From: Populus alba
Taxonomy: Eukaryota; Streptophyta; Magnoliopsida; Malpighiales; Salicaceae
Direction: 5' to 3'
NCBI RefSeq assembly: GCF_005239225.2
Contig: NC_133299.1
Span: forward strand, 12,528,967 to 12,592,966
DNA length: 64,000 nucleotides
The notes under the pieces are model-generated. The model was given only the letters and a program-made list of their open reading frames with translations. It searched no databases and was not told where the DNA came from. The translations under genes were made by a program, and so were the position numbers. Shown here one piece after another: positions 9,330 to 23,321 of the stretch. Position 1 is the first letter of the stretch. Each line of letters begins with the position of its first letter.

Positions 9330-12300
9330 GTGATAATTTTGAAGGGAACATAGAAGAACACGGTGCTCCCGAAGAGCGGTTTGAGTCTGGTGCTGAAATT
9401 GCCCGCCGGGTAATTCTAAATTTCTAAACTATATTCTTGCATTTTTTTCTGAGTATCTTGAGTTCGAAGAACGCTTTTTCGTTCTAAATTATATAATGCT
9501 CTGGTGAATGAGAATAATCAGGAAAAATTTACTTGAATTTGTTAAGATCACTTAACAAATCAAGAAAAAGATGAGGCTAAGAAGCAGAATGATATTAGCA
9601 GAGAAGAGTCAAGAGAAGAGAGAAGTGATATTAGCAGAGAAGAGTCAAGAGAAGAGAGAAATGAGATCGAAATTGGACTGCAATCTATTCATATCCAATG
9701 TGATCCATACACTGCGCTTTTATAGTGATCAATATTAACTAACTAACTAACTGATTAATCCAACTAAATCTAAAAATTCTACAACTAATAGCAGGTTGCG
9801 TGTCCCTGACGTTTGCCTTCCCACAGCAGCCTTCTTCTTGTTACTGTTTCCCACCATTATTCTGCCATCCTGAATCGTAACAGAGTTTTGTTATTGTGGA
9901 AGATTGAAATATTGCTGTGATGTTTGTCTTGGCATTTTTACACGAGGGCTCCTTTTGTGATTGCGGGTTTGGTAATTTTGTTACATGTAAAGTACCATCC
10001 AGTTATTTGAAAAGTCATTCAAACCAGGTGATTATTGTCGTTTGTCAAGAAATAGGAATTGAAGCAGCTGTAGCTGCATGGAGCTTTGGCATTGGTCCCC
10101 AATTTATCATATTGTAGCAGTTGGACTAAGTATTTTGATTGATCAGAATTCAATTTTTTTTTTGTTGTCTTCTCTGCTGGGTGCCACTTTAAGAGTGGAA
10201 AATGGATTTGTGCCTTAGAATATATCACTTTTCAACCTCAGTAGATGGAAGTCTTAACAATTGCAGATGGCAATCTTTTTATATAATCAATTCATCATTT
10301 TTTTGGGGCTAATATACAAATGTGATTATGCAAGCACGTTTTAACAAAAGGTTGGAGAATCTTGTTTCCTTATGGATCTCATGTGTTTCTAAAATGTGAA
10401 TTTGAGTCCTTGGAGCCTGGTTGATGGGAGGAGAAGAATGTAAAACCTGTAAATTTATTAATTAAAGACTTATTTGTGATCATCAAGTCCCAAGGGAAAA
10501 TATTAACTTCTCTTGTAATAAAGTGCGCACAGCACATTCCCTTATAACTAAGTTAGATAAGCACTCAATTGACATGTTATCATTACTATTTTCAATGCTG
10601 TGGGATGGAACACCTAGAAGTTGTTTAATACTGTGGCAGAGGCACTCTCCATTTGATTGGGGTTCAAGTATTTTGATTGCTAGCATCTTTTGTGGACTCT
10701 GAATAGACTGAAGGAGAGAGTTGGCTGTCTGTTCAATTGACTGATTTCTAGTTTAATTTTCTTTGGGGTGAAGTTGACAGTCTGTTTTACCTCTCTTGCT
10801 CAATCCCCATCTGGGTTTTCTTTTTGCCTTTTTGTTTTTGGACGATTAATATGCCATTATGTTGCATTTGTTTGTGCTCTGTATTCATGCTTGACTGTTG
10901 ATCTTATGTTCATCCTGATTAGGAGCGTGAAGAAAGACGCAAACGTATGAGAAATGAAAATTTGGAAGACAGACCTGCGCATTTGTCTCGGCAACCAGTG
11001 CATGATCATCTTTTCCTATCTAAACACTATAAATCTTATGACAGAAGTAAACTTCCTGCTGGTAAGTTTCTTATCTAATTACTCTATGCAGAAATGGCTT
11101 CTGTGGTTTGCATTACAGATGGTTTTTAAAGGTGTTCACTGATTTCATTGCCATATGTTGAGTTATCCATTAGAGGTGTACGTCGTTGATTGTTTGTTGG
11201 TTAAATTTGCACTTATTGATGGATCTGGCTTGCTACTGAAAAAATGTAAAAAATATTTTAAGAGACCAAATTGTGCGTTTCTTTTGACACTTATAAGCAG
11301 CAGGATATTTGTGAGTCCCTTTGGGCCAACACGCTAGTCCTCTATTGTCTGGGATTGGCTATATGAAGGTGTAATTATTTTTTCTTGTTCTGTTGTACCA
11401 TGGCTGTGAGTCTTGGAGTAGCTTAATCATGAGTTCTTCACCAATTGGATAACTAAAATGTTTAGCAAGAAGATGGAGTAGCATTCACCAACTCCAATAT
11501 AGCTTTTCAATTACATGATTGTTAAGAATTTTAGATGTTCTTAGATATTGTTTTACTTGGTAGCATAGTTGTATTTCCTATCACAGTAATATTGTTTCAG
11601 GAATTAATTTTTTCATATTTAGTATTGATTGCTTTTGTTTATTCTTGAAGAATTTTTATTTCTATCTGGTTTAGTTTAGGCATCAATATAAGAGCACCTC
11701 CTATGTATAATGGTCACTTATATGATGATTGACAATTAACTGTAGTACTGTACTATTGGAAGATCTTTGCATTTTCTTCTTGCTCTTCTGTTTTTTGCTC
11801 CCATTTCTGTCCATATCTCCTCCCTTACCTTCTTTTCCATCCTACCTCACCAGGTTAATAACAGGACCGGGTTTTATTTGTATTTTATTAGTGCTACAGA
11901 AACAGACTACTTAGCATCAGAGATTGATGAATTAAATGTACTGGAGATAATTATGCTGACAAAAATTTAAAGGCTATTCCCTGGAAGTCAAACATATTTT
12001 TTTCTCGTATTACCATGGTGATTCCCTTTGTTGATGACCTTTGTCAATAAAGTCTATTTTTGGCCACAAGTATTAGGAAACCAGTTGTCATCTTTTATTT
12101 TTTTGCTGACATTAATGAACAGTTCTGCTGATGGGTATTTGGCCTTGTAGTGTTCCTCACTGCAGAGACAGAGTATGGGGAGGATTTGGATCGTCTTTGT
12201 TAGCTTAAGACCTTAGAAAAGGGGGAAAAAGGAAAATAAAAAGATATCCATGAATGGTTCTTTGAGTTGTGGTCTTCTGGCTTTCTCCTTTCAGCCATTC

Positions 12301-14087
12301 ACTGTTGGTGAAACCTTGTCCTATGCTTTCCTTAGTTTAAGGACGGTGTGACTGTAGCATCTCAGTATCCTTTCTTTCACTAAATAATTTGCTATCCATA
12401 ATTGCAGGCTGGTTGGACTGTCCTGCATTTGGCCAGGAGATAAATTGTATCGTTCCTTCCAAGGTTCCACTTGGCGAAGCCTACAATGACTGTATTCCTC
12501 CTGATAAAAGATACTCTTTTAAACAACTTTTAGGAAGGAATGTAAGTATCTTGAACTTGAAAGTCATTTTTACTTCCCTTGATTCCTAGTAAATCTCGTC
12601 TATTATGAGATGGAATAATACTGTCATGAGCACTCAATTAAACCCGACATTTTCTGAATCAGCCATATTATCAATCTAAAAGAACTAGATTAGAGGAAAA
12701 AAGTTCCACAATTTAGCAGGGTCACATTGCCACTCAATTTAAAATTGCAAATAACTTTTTGCCTTGGTCATGTGCATGTTTCTAACAGTGTAGATTTACA
12801 TTAAGGAGTTATGAAGAATATATTTTTCTCTCTAGGGCAGGAAATATTATCTTGAACAATTCTAAGTCTATCCACTGAATTTTCAGCTCGGTCTGGTGAT
12901 TGATTTGACAAATACTACCCGCTACTATTCAACAACAGATTTGGAGAATGAGGGTATCAAGCATGTCAAGGTGAGTTGGCAATGACAACAATTTTCTTCA
13001 GTCTCTGTTTGTTAATGTAGAGCAGCTAACCGGAAAATAGCTTATTTTCTTTCATTGTCCAGATATATTGCAAGGGGCATGATGCTGTACCGGAGAATAC
13101 AGATGTAGATACCTTTGTTTATGAGGTATGCCTCTTTTGCAATACCTTCTCAGGTTTTCTATGTCTTTTTCCTCCATTGGATCTTCTTGTAGCATATGTC
13201 TTTTCCCACATGCACAGACCACTAGCTTTGTTTCACGGTAGTCTGCACAGTGTTATGTTTTCTCTATGCTATTAAGCTATCACTGTTATGAATCTCAAGT
13301 TGTGTACTGCAATGCTAGGATAGAGCATCATATTGGAACCACAAAGCTCAAATGTCAGCATGAGTTTGATTGTGAACATGTGTGCGATGTCTTAACCTTC
13401 ATATGTGCGTTTGTTACAAGAAATTGTTGATCATGATTCTTCCTTTTAACCAAGTCACCCCCCCCCCAACGAAACAGAAGCAACTGTGCCCTACCTAACT
13501 GGGGTATTTATCGATCCACATAAAGGCAGCATATCCTTCTCTCGTGAATCATTTATACCTAAACATGCTGTGTTAAATGAGTGTAATATTATACTAAACA
13601 ATCATGCGTTTATAAAACCTTTTCAGGTCATGCAATTTCTCTTGCCTCAGAAACATACAAAGAAGTATATTCTTGTCCATTGTACACATGGGCATAATCG
13701 CACAGGATATATGATAGTTCATTATGTAATGCGTTCTCAACCAATGTCTGTCACTCAAGTAAGTTTCCAATGTTTCCTTTTATGTGTATCTCAATTGGTT
13801 TTATTCCACAAGCTATATGTTTTGAAACCTCCTTTGCTAATGGTGCAGGCAATAAAAATATTTGCTGATGCACGTCCTCCAGGAATATATAAACCAGATT
13901 ATATTGATGCCTTGTACTCCTATCATGAAAGAAAGCCAGAAATGGTTGTTTGCCCACCAACTCCAGAATGGAAGAGGTCTTCTGAATTTGATCTCAATGG
14001 CGAGGCAGTGCCTGATGATGATGATGATGATGGAGGTTCAGCTAAGAACCTGCATGTATGCAAATTCTTTGATCTAACATCTAGTTG

Positions 14088-14133
<46 letters not shown>

Positions 14134-17100
14134 GGTGGCATGATATAAACAGGTGGTGTAGTGGAGGTTTTTTTGCATATAACTGGCAGTTTCTGCATGA
14201 GAACTAATTTTGGAAATGTTGGCTTTAGTGGAAACTATTAGAAAATCTAATTATTATTCAAGTCAACAAATAAAAATGTGGCAGCAGGACGGTGACAGAT
14301 GTATTGTTGGTAATGGTGCTCAGGTGTGATCAGCTCGATCTCAGTTTTTGATCTTTCATTTGGAGTTGTTAACTAGTTAGGACAAGAATGGCCTTAGTTC
14401 TAGTGACTCTGAGCATCATGATATGTAAAATTGAATTCAAAGTTTAGTGATTCTTGAATTTGTTGTCAAATATTTTTCTTTGCTTTGCATGAGTTTTACT
14501 GACATTTTAGAGTTAAGAGACATGTTTTAGATTTCAAGTTGCATGGGGATCTTTTTCTTTCCTTTAATGATGTGAAGGATGGACTGCTGTTATGCCTGCC
14601 TCATTGTTTGAAGAACTCTGAGGCTATTGAACATTTTAAAATATGGTGCTCTGTAGCAAGTGATATTAGAAGGTTCTTGTTTGATGGGTTCTTATACACG
14701 ACAATAACATAGTGGCTCCCTGATGATAGGCCAGCATCCCTAACCTTTTTTCACTGGATTTTTCCTATAATTTTTCCATGTGGATTCAAATGCAGTTTTT
14801 TATATCCTTCTTTTTTAGAAGCTACCTTTTTTTTTTTTCAATTGAAATTAAAAAAAAGAAGATGGCTTGGTTATTCCATTAAGGAAGTTCTAAACTGGAT
14901 GCTCGAGTTCTGCATTAACCTTTATCTTGGCAAGAAGGTGATCGGTGGTTGCATGCATTAGAGACTGATGCTGAGTTTAGACGGAAAGCTTTGTTGTTAA
15001 TTATTTTAAACTTTTGGTGTTATTCTTCCTTCATTGGCCAAACATAAATGTTGAAAATGCAGTGTAGAAAATTTTGAAATGAAATTTATGGTGATGTATT
15101 GCTATAACAAATTGATGGGGGATTCACGTCTTTTGTTTTTTCCTCTTCCTTTGCTTTATGAATTCTTATGTATCGCCTCTCATTTAGCTTAAATATCCCT
15201 ACGAAATTGTAGCATCCTGTTTGTTTAGATTTTGTGCATTCTATTTACCATTTCAGGACAATCATGAGATGGATGTTGTAATGACAAATGATGATGTTCT
15301 GGGGGATGAAATACCTAATGACCAGCTCGGTGCACTGCGGCAGTTCTGCTACCAAATGCTTGAGCTGAAAATTCCTGTAATGCTTCTTTGTCTCTTTACA
15401 CCTTTTTTATGCTGCTCAATCATTGTTATATTTTAAGATATCTTAGATTTGGTTTAGCACCCATGTCTTTTTGCTACCCAAGTTACCTTATGCTAATATG
15501 CATTGTCTTGATCATTTCGTTCAAGTGTGAATTCAGTTTTCTCCTTGTAATATGTTTTTCACACATCCTGCACCTCCTAGGTTTCATGTACAAATTCCAT
15601 TAGTTGTTTTTTATTTTCACATAAAAAAATGATTGAAATTTGATTGTGGAATGTATCCTGATAATGGGTGATAAAATGTTGTTCATAACTTCTTAATTTT
15701 TGAAATCTTGAGCTTGAAATATCTTCATTCTGACTTCATTTTGTACTGACTTTTTTCTTAAATTTCAGGGAAGAGGAAAACTGATATTCCCTGGGTCACA
15801 CCCTGTTTCCCTCAGCAGGTCCAAACTTATTTTTTTTTTAATTATTGTTATTTTGTGTTTTTTGTTATGCTTTGATATACATATTAGGTGGAGGAGCTTC
15901 AGTTTTTTGAGTTAGGATCTCTGTAACTTAGAACAGAGGTGCCTCTAATCACCATCTTTTAAGCAATGATTTAGACATGCAAGGCTATGAAAGAAAACCT
16001 AATATTCATGCTCTCTGGATGGAAAATTGCCATGTTTTAGGTTAAAAACTCAAAACCATCGAATATGATAATCTTGTAATTATTAAAAATGTTATAGTAA
16101 TGGTGAAGGGAAGCTAAGATTTTATTGAGCAAATGAAGTCCTGGCATTATGATCGATAACTGAATATTGCTGTCATTTGTATTTCCTACAACCTGAATAA
16201 TATTTAGGGGAAATAGACAGCAAACTATTGTCTGAGTTTGTACTGTTGCTTTTATATAACTTAGAACACATCATATATAAATATATTCTAGTTTGCGTCC
16301 ATTTTTGAGTGGCTTGAATTTAGTTTGCGTCCACTTTGGTGTCACTTAATAAGCAAAGGATTTATTTTTGCGTCATGCAAAACTTAGGGCTGTTGAGAAC
16401 GTCTTATTACTATGCAACATGGAAGGCTGATGGAACAAGATACATGATGTTAATTATGGAGGATGTGTGTTTTTTAATAGATAGGGATTTTAAATTCCGA
16501 AGGGTACATATGAGGTTTCCTTGCAGATACACCAATGAAGTATGCATCTACTCATTTCTTCTTCTAGGATGGTTTCTTTAGGACTCTTATTTGTATGGTT
16601 CTTGACATCTTGCTCAGATGATCTTCAATATGACTGCTTTTGTCTTGTTTTGATAAGGGTCCAGCTGATAAGACACACCACTTTACGTTACTTGATGGGG
16701 AGATGATTATTGATACTTTGCCGGACTCGCAGAAGCAGGAGAGAAGATACCTTATCTATGATATGATGGCGATCAACCAAGTGTCTGTCACAGAGGTTAG
16801 ATTTACAATGAAATTTATGGACATTAAATTATTTTTACAGATCAAAGTCACTTATTCTTTTGTTTTCATTCCTCACCTAAAGCAAAGAACCATCGGAGAC
16901 TTTTTGTGCGATCTATATATTTATTTGTCTATTTTAAATGAAGTTAGTGGAGCAATATTTGGTCATTTAATGAGGGCAAATCTTATGGGCAAAGCTGGGT
17001 AGGGGAGGGGGGGATGTTTACTTCATCAATTTAATTCTGTAATCGGGGGATTTTATCTGGTGGGGGCAAAAAACCTAGAAGTTTACGACGTGGTGCATGG

Positions 17101-20100
17101 TGTTATTTTTTGGGGCAGTGTGGGCCATTTTTCCCACTCTGGATCTGTCCCTGGTGGTGTAGAATTGATTGAAATTCTGCAATCATGAAGTGCATTCATG
17201 TGCCATTGGTGAAAACATTTAACAATTTATCCCATTCCGTTTAAACCTTTTGTCAGTACATTCTAGAACATCACCCCCATCTTTGGCTGCAATTTTGGGG
17301 ATTCACAACCAATGTCATAAAGATGCAGGTTTATGTGCCTGAAAGTTGGGGATGATTTGAAAGGGGGGTGACTTTTCTCTTCACGTGCTTTTAACAAATG
17401 AGCACTAAGCACTGCAATACGAGGCTTTTCTCTGAAGCTGGCTGATAAAGATGGTTTTCACCCTGCTGTAGCTTTGTGATAGGAGTAGTTTACGAAATAA
17501 ATGGAAAGCACTGGACAAGTTGGATTGTATCTCTTAAATGCTGGTGTAAATGTAAACAAGAAAAGATACCTGTTTGAGAATTCTTTCAGATTTCTTCAGT
17601 GATTGAAAGCAGGTTAAAGGGCTGTGTTGGCACCAATATAAGCTGCCAATCAGCTCATAAAAAATAACTGGGAATGTGGAGAAACCTGTTTGTATCCTGG
17701 CCAACCATTTGATAACCTTTTTTCATTGATCAGCAGTTGCTCTACAATTGATTTTGTTTGCCAGGAGTACAAGGAGGAGAAAAACATGCTCATATGGCAT
17801 TTTCTATTTAATTATTTTGTTTGTTTGTATTTGCAATGATCTCTTCCTAATCATTTCAACTGATTTTCTGGGATATAGTTTGAAGAGTATTTTGGGTAAT
17901 TAGAATCATTCATTTAGATGAATATGCTGTGCTTGTTTCAGGAACACATACCAGAGTATACTGTATACCTCCAATCTAACGAAATGCTTTTCCTTTATTC
18001 CATCTACTAATTATAGGCTTCGATGATCAAATGTTTCTGCAGCGGCCCTTTCACGAACGATGGAAGATGCTTGAAAAACAAGTGATTGAGCCCCGGAATA
18101 AAGAACGCTGTCACTTTTCCCAGAGTCGAAATCCATATTATAGATATGACCTGGAACCTTTCAGGGTAAGAGAAGATTTTGTATTGAGTTTGCAATATAT
18201 GATACTTGTCCCCTCTTATTTTATTACCTAATTATGTTTTTTTTTTTGTTTTTTTTTTCTGTTTTTTGAATTGTTTACCAGGTGAGAAGAAAGGGTTTCT
18301 GGCTGCTTTCTACTGTTACCAAGCTCCTAAAGGAATGTATTCCAAAGCTTTCACACGATGCAGATGGTCTTATTTTTCAGGTGACAAGGATGGCTTTTAG
18401 AACTTTTTGCACAACTCATCCATTGGAGATTGTTTTGTTCTAAATACTTTTAGCATCTGTTTCCCGATATTGTGGTCCTATGAATGATCTAATAAGTATC
18501 ATTTGAACACAACACCCAAAAATTCTGTATACATTGCACCTCTCACATATCATACAGTAAAAGACTTGTCATGTGTTAGATGCTTTTTATAGTGTTATTC
18601 CATTTTGAACAAGAGATTACTCATGATCTTATGTGCCAGGGTTGGGATGATCCTTATGTTCCTCGCACTCATGAAGGCCTTTTGAAGTGGAAATATCCTG
18701 AAATGAACTCAGTTGACTTTCGATTTGAGGTGTGTCTGTCAACATCACCAAACTTTAGCTGCCAACTCTGATGTTTTTGTGTTTTCCATCTTCATCCATC
18801 CCTTTGATGTATCGGCTTGAAATTCTCAATTGATGTTTTCATCCTGATATTTAGTTGCATGTATTGACAGGTTGATGATGATGATCGTCAGTTACTTTAT
18901 CTGAATGAACGGGGGACAAAGAAACTGATGGAAGGCCACAGAGTTGCATTCAAAGGTTGATGTGATTTTTCATGCATCTTGATTTCACAAGTTTCGTTCC
19001 AGTATAGAAAATCCTGAATTAACACTTTACGCAACCCTTGTATTGATATGGAAAACACTGGGATTTCAGTTGATAACCTTAGGTGCCTTTGATAATCTAT
19101 TCCAGCTGTTGCTAACCATTTGCTTGGTGAATGTGATGGTAGGGAGCTTCTTCTTCTTGTTTTTTTTGAATAGTGGGTATTTTGCCATTCAGATTGGCAA
19201 ATGCGGTATTCCTTGTTAATGCAAGCAATTGTATGGGTGCCCTTTGCCTTGAGCTGAATCCCATTTTCACATGCTCGTGTTTTTTCATCTGGGCATGCTC
19301 TCAGCCTGCTATACATTCATTTCGTTTTCTTTGTTTCATTTACCTGGTTGTTTTTTGGCTTTCAATTTATTGTTCTGGTTCTTACTGCAAGACCTAAAAA
19401 CTTGCAGATGATTTAGATCCCTCTTCATACTCAGGGAAGATAATTGAGTGTTCTTGGGATTCAGAGGAACATGTATGGGTCTGTATGCGGGTGCGGACTG
19501 ATAAATCAACACCCAATGAGTTCAATACCTACGAGAAGGTCTGTTCGATCACCTTTATATGCACACATATCTGTACGTATATGTGAATTCTGATGCATGT
19601 AAGTTGTATGTATTTACCATGCTTTAGTTAATATGCTACTATTAGAAATGTACTAAAACTGCTTAATGTTTCACTGTGCATTCCACAGTGAGACAGTAAA
19701 ACGCTGAACAGTTTTTTTTTTTCATTTTTTATGCCTTTAAGGTTTTTTTTTTCTTTTTTCTGTGTTTTTTTCTTTTAATGATTTTTTTAAATTTAGTTTG
19801 TTAATGTTAATTTTTTTTATTTAGTTATCAGACTTTCATAACACGGATCCCGGGTTTGACAGGTTAACCTGAGTTGACGAGTGAACCCAAAATTTTATTT
19901 TTGCTTTTTTTTAATTAATTTTTTTCGTTTATTTTAGTTTGTTAATGTTAATTTTTTTTTATTTAATTATTAGACTTTCATGACATCTATCCCCAGCTTG
20001 ACGGGTTAACCCAATTAATTTTGGGTTAACCTGTTAAATTTTTTTTTCTATTTAGTTATCAAACTTTCATGACGCGAATTCTAGATTTGACGAGTTAACC

Positions 20101-21639
20101 TAGTTTGAAGGGTTAATCCAGTTAATTCAGATTTTTTTTTCTTCATTAGTTTTTTTTTCCTGTTGGTTTTTTTATTTTTCTTTTTAATTAATCTATTTAA
20201 TTATCACATTTTTATGACACGACCTTGCAGCCAAACCCGCATCCAAGACTCTTGGATTCGGGGTTGCAACCATACTCACTTAAACTTGAGTAATGTAAGT
20301 TTAATATTATTATTAATATTATAAATATTACTCTCGGGTTAATCGTTGCAGCTAGACCCAAGGCATTTGGGTATATCTTTGCATAAATACCTAACACTCT
20401 TAAATCTTAGTTGAACCCTTGACGTATTTTTTTAGTTTTCGTTTTCTTTTCCTTTTAAGCTTTTTATTGTGGATTGCACAGTGCTGTTTACAATAAAAAA
20501 GCTTATGCATTTAGTAATTTTTTTTTTTGTCTTCTGTCATTGTTTTTTTTTTCAATTTTTATTTATTTATTTTAGTTTGTTGGTATTAACTTTTTTTCTA
20601 TTTAGTTATCAGACTTTCATGACACGGATCTCAGGTTTGGCGGGTTAACTCAGTTAATTTAGATTTTTTTTTTCTTTTTCTTCATTAGTTTTTTTCTTCT
20701 TATAAGTTTTTTTTCTTTTATTTTTTTTCTTTTTAATTAATATTTTTTTATTTAATTTTGTTCATCAATATTAATTTTTTTATTTAATTATTGGCTGATG
20801 CCTTTATTTTTTTTTTCTTTTTGCTTTTTTGCTGTTTTTATATAAACTGATGCTTTTTGTGTTTTTTTTTTTAAATTAATTTTGGGTTAACCTGTCAATT
20901 TTTAGTTTGTTAATGTTCAATTTTTTTTCTATTTACTTATCAAGCTTTCATGACATAGATACTGAGTTTGATGGAGTAACCTAGTTTGACGGGTTAGCAT
21001 AGTTAATTCTGGGTAACCCGTTAATTTTTTTTTTTCTATTTAGTTATCAAACTTTAACAACACGAATCCAAGGTTTGACGGGTTAATCTGGTTTGAAGGA
21101 CTAACCCAATTAATTCAGATTTTTTTTCTTTTTCTTAATTAGTTTTTTTTTTCTTCCTATCATACTTTTATGACACGACCTTATAGTTAGACCCACATCC
21201 AAAATTATTATACCAGACCCAGACCCACTTAAACTTGGATCATGTAAGTTAAATGTTATTATTAATATTATATATATTACTTTTGGGTTAGGTGTTGGAG
21301 CTACACCCAAGACTCTTGGGTATAGTTTCGTAAAAAAACTAACACTTTTAGATCTTAGCTTTTTTTATATTTTTTATATGAAAAAAAATAACCCGTGGCA
21401 TCGCGCGGGTCATGTAACTAGTAGGATCTATTTGACATTCTTCCTCTTCCTCTTTTATGTTTTTGATGGATTACTCTTTACTAGACTAAATGAATCTTCC
21501 CGCTGATTCTTAACAGGTGATGCGAAGCATCAAGGATAATATAACAGAGGATGTGTTGTCGAATGAGATTTACGAGATCATTCGCCTGCCCATGTATGCT
21601 GATAGGATCAGGATTGAGAGTAAATGCATCTCGGCGTAG
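9330..21639 (+). CDS. Bifunctional mRNA-capping enzyme (RNA 5'-triphosphatase / guanylyltransferase)
   Basis: Nuclear enzyme that makes the 5' cap: it removes the gamma phosphate of the nascent mRNA end and transfers GMP. Exons: 9330-9409, 10923-11061, 12408-12541, 12887-12970, 13063-13125, 13627-13758, 13849-14055, 15257-15376, 15769-15818, 16359-16539, 16658-16795, 18043-18165, 18282-18380, 18640-18729, 18871-18955, 19408-19538, 21517-21639. All joints keep frame, giving about 658 residues, close to the 650-680 usual in plants. The triphosphatase signature HCTHGHNRTG (HCx5RTG) is in exon 6. Guanylyltransferase motif I, KADGTRY with the GMP-accepting Lys, is in exon 10; DGEMIID (III) in exon 11; DGLIFQ (IV) in exon 13; LKWKYPEMNSVDF (V) in exon 14. 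A short acidic run (six Asp) separates the domains. Two oddities: no in-frame ATG in front of exon 1, and a displaced acceptor at exon 10. Confidence 0.93.
9591..9662. repeat. 36-bp tandem repeat in intron 1 of the capping gene
   Basis: GATATTAGCAGAGAAGAGTC at 9591 recurs at 9627 with the same continuation. The unit is purine-rich and present twice. The following 9665-9880 stretch resembles an LTR fragment (TTTATAGTGATC, repeated TAAC) but cannot be assigned. Confidence 0.7.
14091..14129. repeat. (TA)n microsatellite in a capping-gene intron
   Basis: About 19 TA units lie 36 bp after the end of exon 7, inside the intron that precedes exon 8. Unspliced reading frames that run through it are artefacts. 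Confidence 0.9.
19690..21421 (+). mobile_element. Helitron-like non-autonomous element in the last intron of the capping gene
   Basis: The 3' terminus has the Helitron pattern: a GC-rich hairpin ACCCGTG-GCATCG-CGCGGGT (21391-21410), a short spacer, then CTAG (21418-21421) followed by T. The body is T-rich and built from about six degenerate copies of a module containing TTATCAGACTTTCATGACAC and TTTGACGGGTTAACC, at about 19823, 19964, 20056, 20604, 20936 and 21043. The 5' TC end was not located, so the left border is a guess. It has no coding capacity. Confidence 0.55.
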
Positions 21640-21866
21640 GTGATGGATAGATCGGTAAATAGCCACCATGTTTAAATTGCCTGGGGAACAAGAAGAATCC
21701 AATACTGATCTTTGATGCTTGCATGCTCTGGGTCTTTGCCGGTTTTACTTGGTTGAAGTTGGGTATGTACTGGAGCTTATCGTCTGGAGGTCACCGTGAT
21801 GTTATGTTGTTAGTTATAGCTCTATTGAAAGCCACCCAGTGGGTTTCGAGTGTGTTTGGTATTTTT

Positions 21867-22805
21867 GAGTGTTTGATATTGTGGTTGTGATTTGAAAAAA
21901 ATTATTTTTATAAAAAATAATTTTAGTTGAGGTTGGTTTGGAAAAATATATATTTAGTTAAAACTGTGGTTGAAATTAAAGTTGAATAAAAAATAGTTTA
22001 AAGTGTTTGGTTAAAAGAATTTTTTTTAAATTGAGGTTATAAAATATTTAAAAACATATATAATAATATTGATGGTTGTAATTTAAATATTGTAGATTTA
22101 AGTGATGTAATTATATAAATAATATTAATATCAAATATTTTTAATTGTTCAATCTAATTTTTTCAAATACTACGTTATTAAATAATTTTTTTTTAATTTT
22201 TTAAATAAAACACAATTAAAAATAAAAATAAAAATTAAATTTTTTTTTTTTTAACTAGATCGGACCTGACAAGAACATAATTAGGATTGTGATTAAATTC
22301 TACAAATGCTACATTTTCAAGTGATATTTTTTTTTAATTTTTTGAATAAAACATAATTAACAAAAAATAAAAATAATTTTTTTTTATCTAGGTCTTACCT
22401 GGCTCAATGTTTTTATCTTTGAACTAGACTCGGTTCGGCTGGAATAGTGGAGAGAAAAGCCATGTGTTTTCCTCTTGTGTTAACACCCCCTTCCCTTTTC
22501 TTCACCAAGATATTATACGCCTCTCTTTATCTTTTGTCTTCCGTTAACCATACCTCACGCAGATTCAGGTTTTATTTCTTGTCAAACAAAGACAGAGGCC
22601 CATAAATATAGCTGTTTTTTTTTAATTACCAGTATTGAACAAAAACGCAGCAAGAAGCATGAAAAAATTGCTTCATCAGAACCTGCAGTTAAACCCCATT
22701 TTTAGTGGGTCTCATGAGCCAAACCACAGTTGCTACTTATAACCAAACACTAGCTTTATTGAGTTTGAAAAAAAAGCAGCAGTTACCGCTGAGCCAAACG
22801 CTTTC
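21867..22805. mobile_element. MITE-like element downstream of the capping gene
   Basis: Left end GAGTGTTTGATATTGTGGTTG and right end CAGTTACCGCTGAGCCAAACGCTTTC are imperfect inverted repeats of each other. The GAGTGTTTGG/CCAAACACTC ends are typical of a small plant MITE family. The interior is A/T-rich and non-coding. No target-site duplication is clear. Confidence 0.45.
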
Positions 22806-23321
22806 TATGTCTTTATCATAGTCACTCAGATAAGGAAAAATAGGATTAAGGTCATGGTGTATATTCCTATAATTTCTCTTTTTTATCTAGTGATTTAAAG
22901 TTAGCCTTTTTTTTTTTTTTTTTTTTTGCGAAACCAAGTTCTCAAACATGGTTTTCACCTTTTCACTTGATGTGAATATGTTTTGGAAAATTGGCGACAC
23001 GATCTGCATATGCTTAATCACTATTCTGCCTTTTGTCAAATTTTACTTTTCTTTTGGTCGAGTCTGTTGTTATTTTGTTGTTTGTGCAACATTGTTGTGC
23101 TATTTTAGGACGTAGCAAGCTGCCACTCTTGACTTTCACAGTTCGCAGTGAGGAAGAGAGGTGTGTTCCTATTACTCTTTGTCTGCCTTTACTCGAACCT
23201 CAGCACATGGGTGTTTGGTTATTCTTTAAAATATTTTGTATGGAAATGTTTTAAAATAATTACTTTTTATATTAATATATTAAAATGATCTGAAAATATA
23301 AAAAAATTATTTTACCAATCA
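22806..23321. other. Intergenic DNA, nothing recognised
   Basis: The stretch holds poly-T and short open frames without domains. It ends where the multi-copy sequence AATGCCTCATCTCAAATAAC begins. Confidence 0.4.

Noticed and set aside
18897..19316. 139-codon minus-strand frame
   Set aside because: It is antisense to a capping-enzyme exon and intron; no independent evidence.
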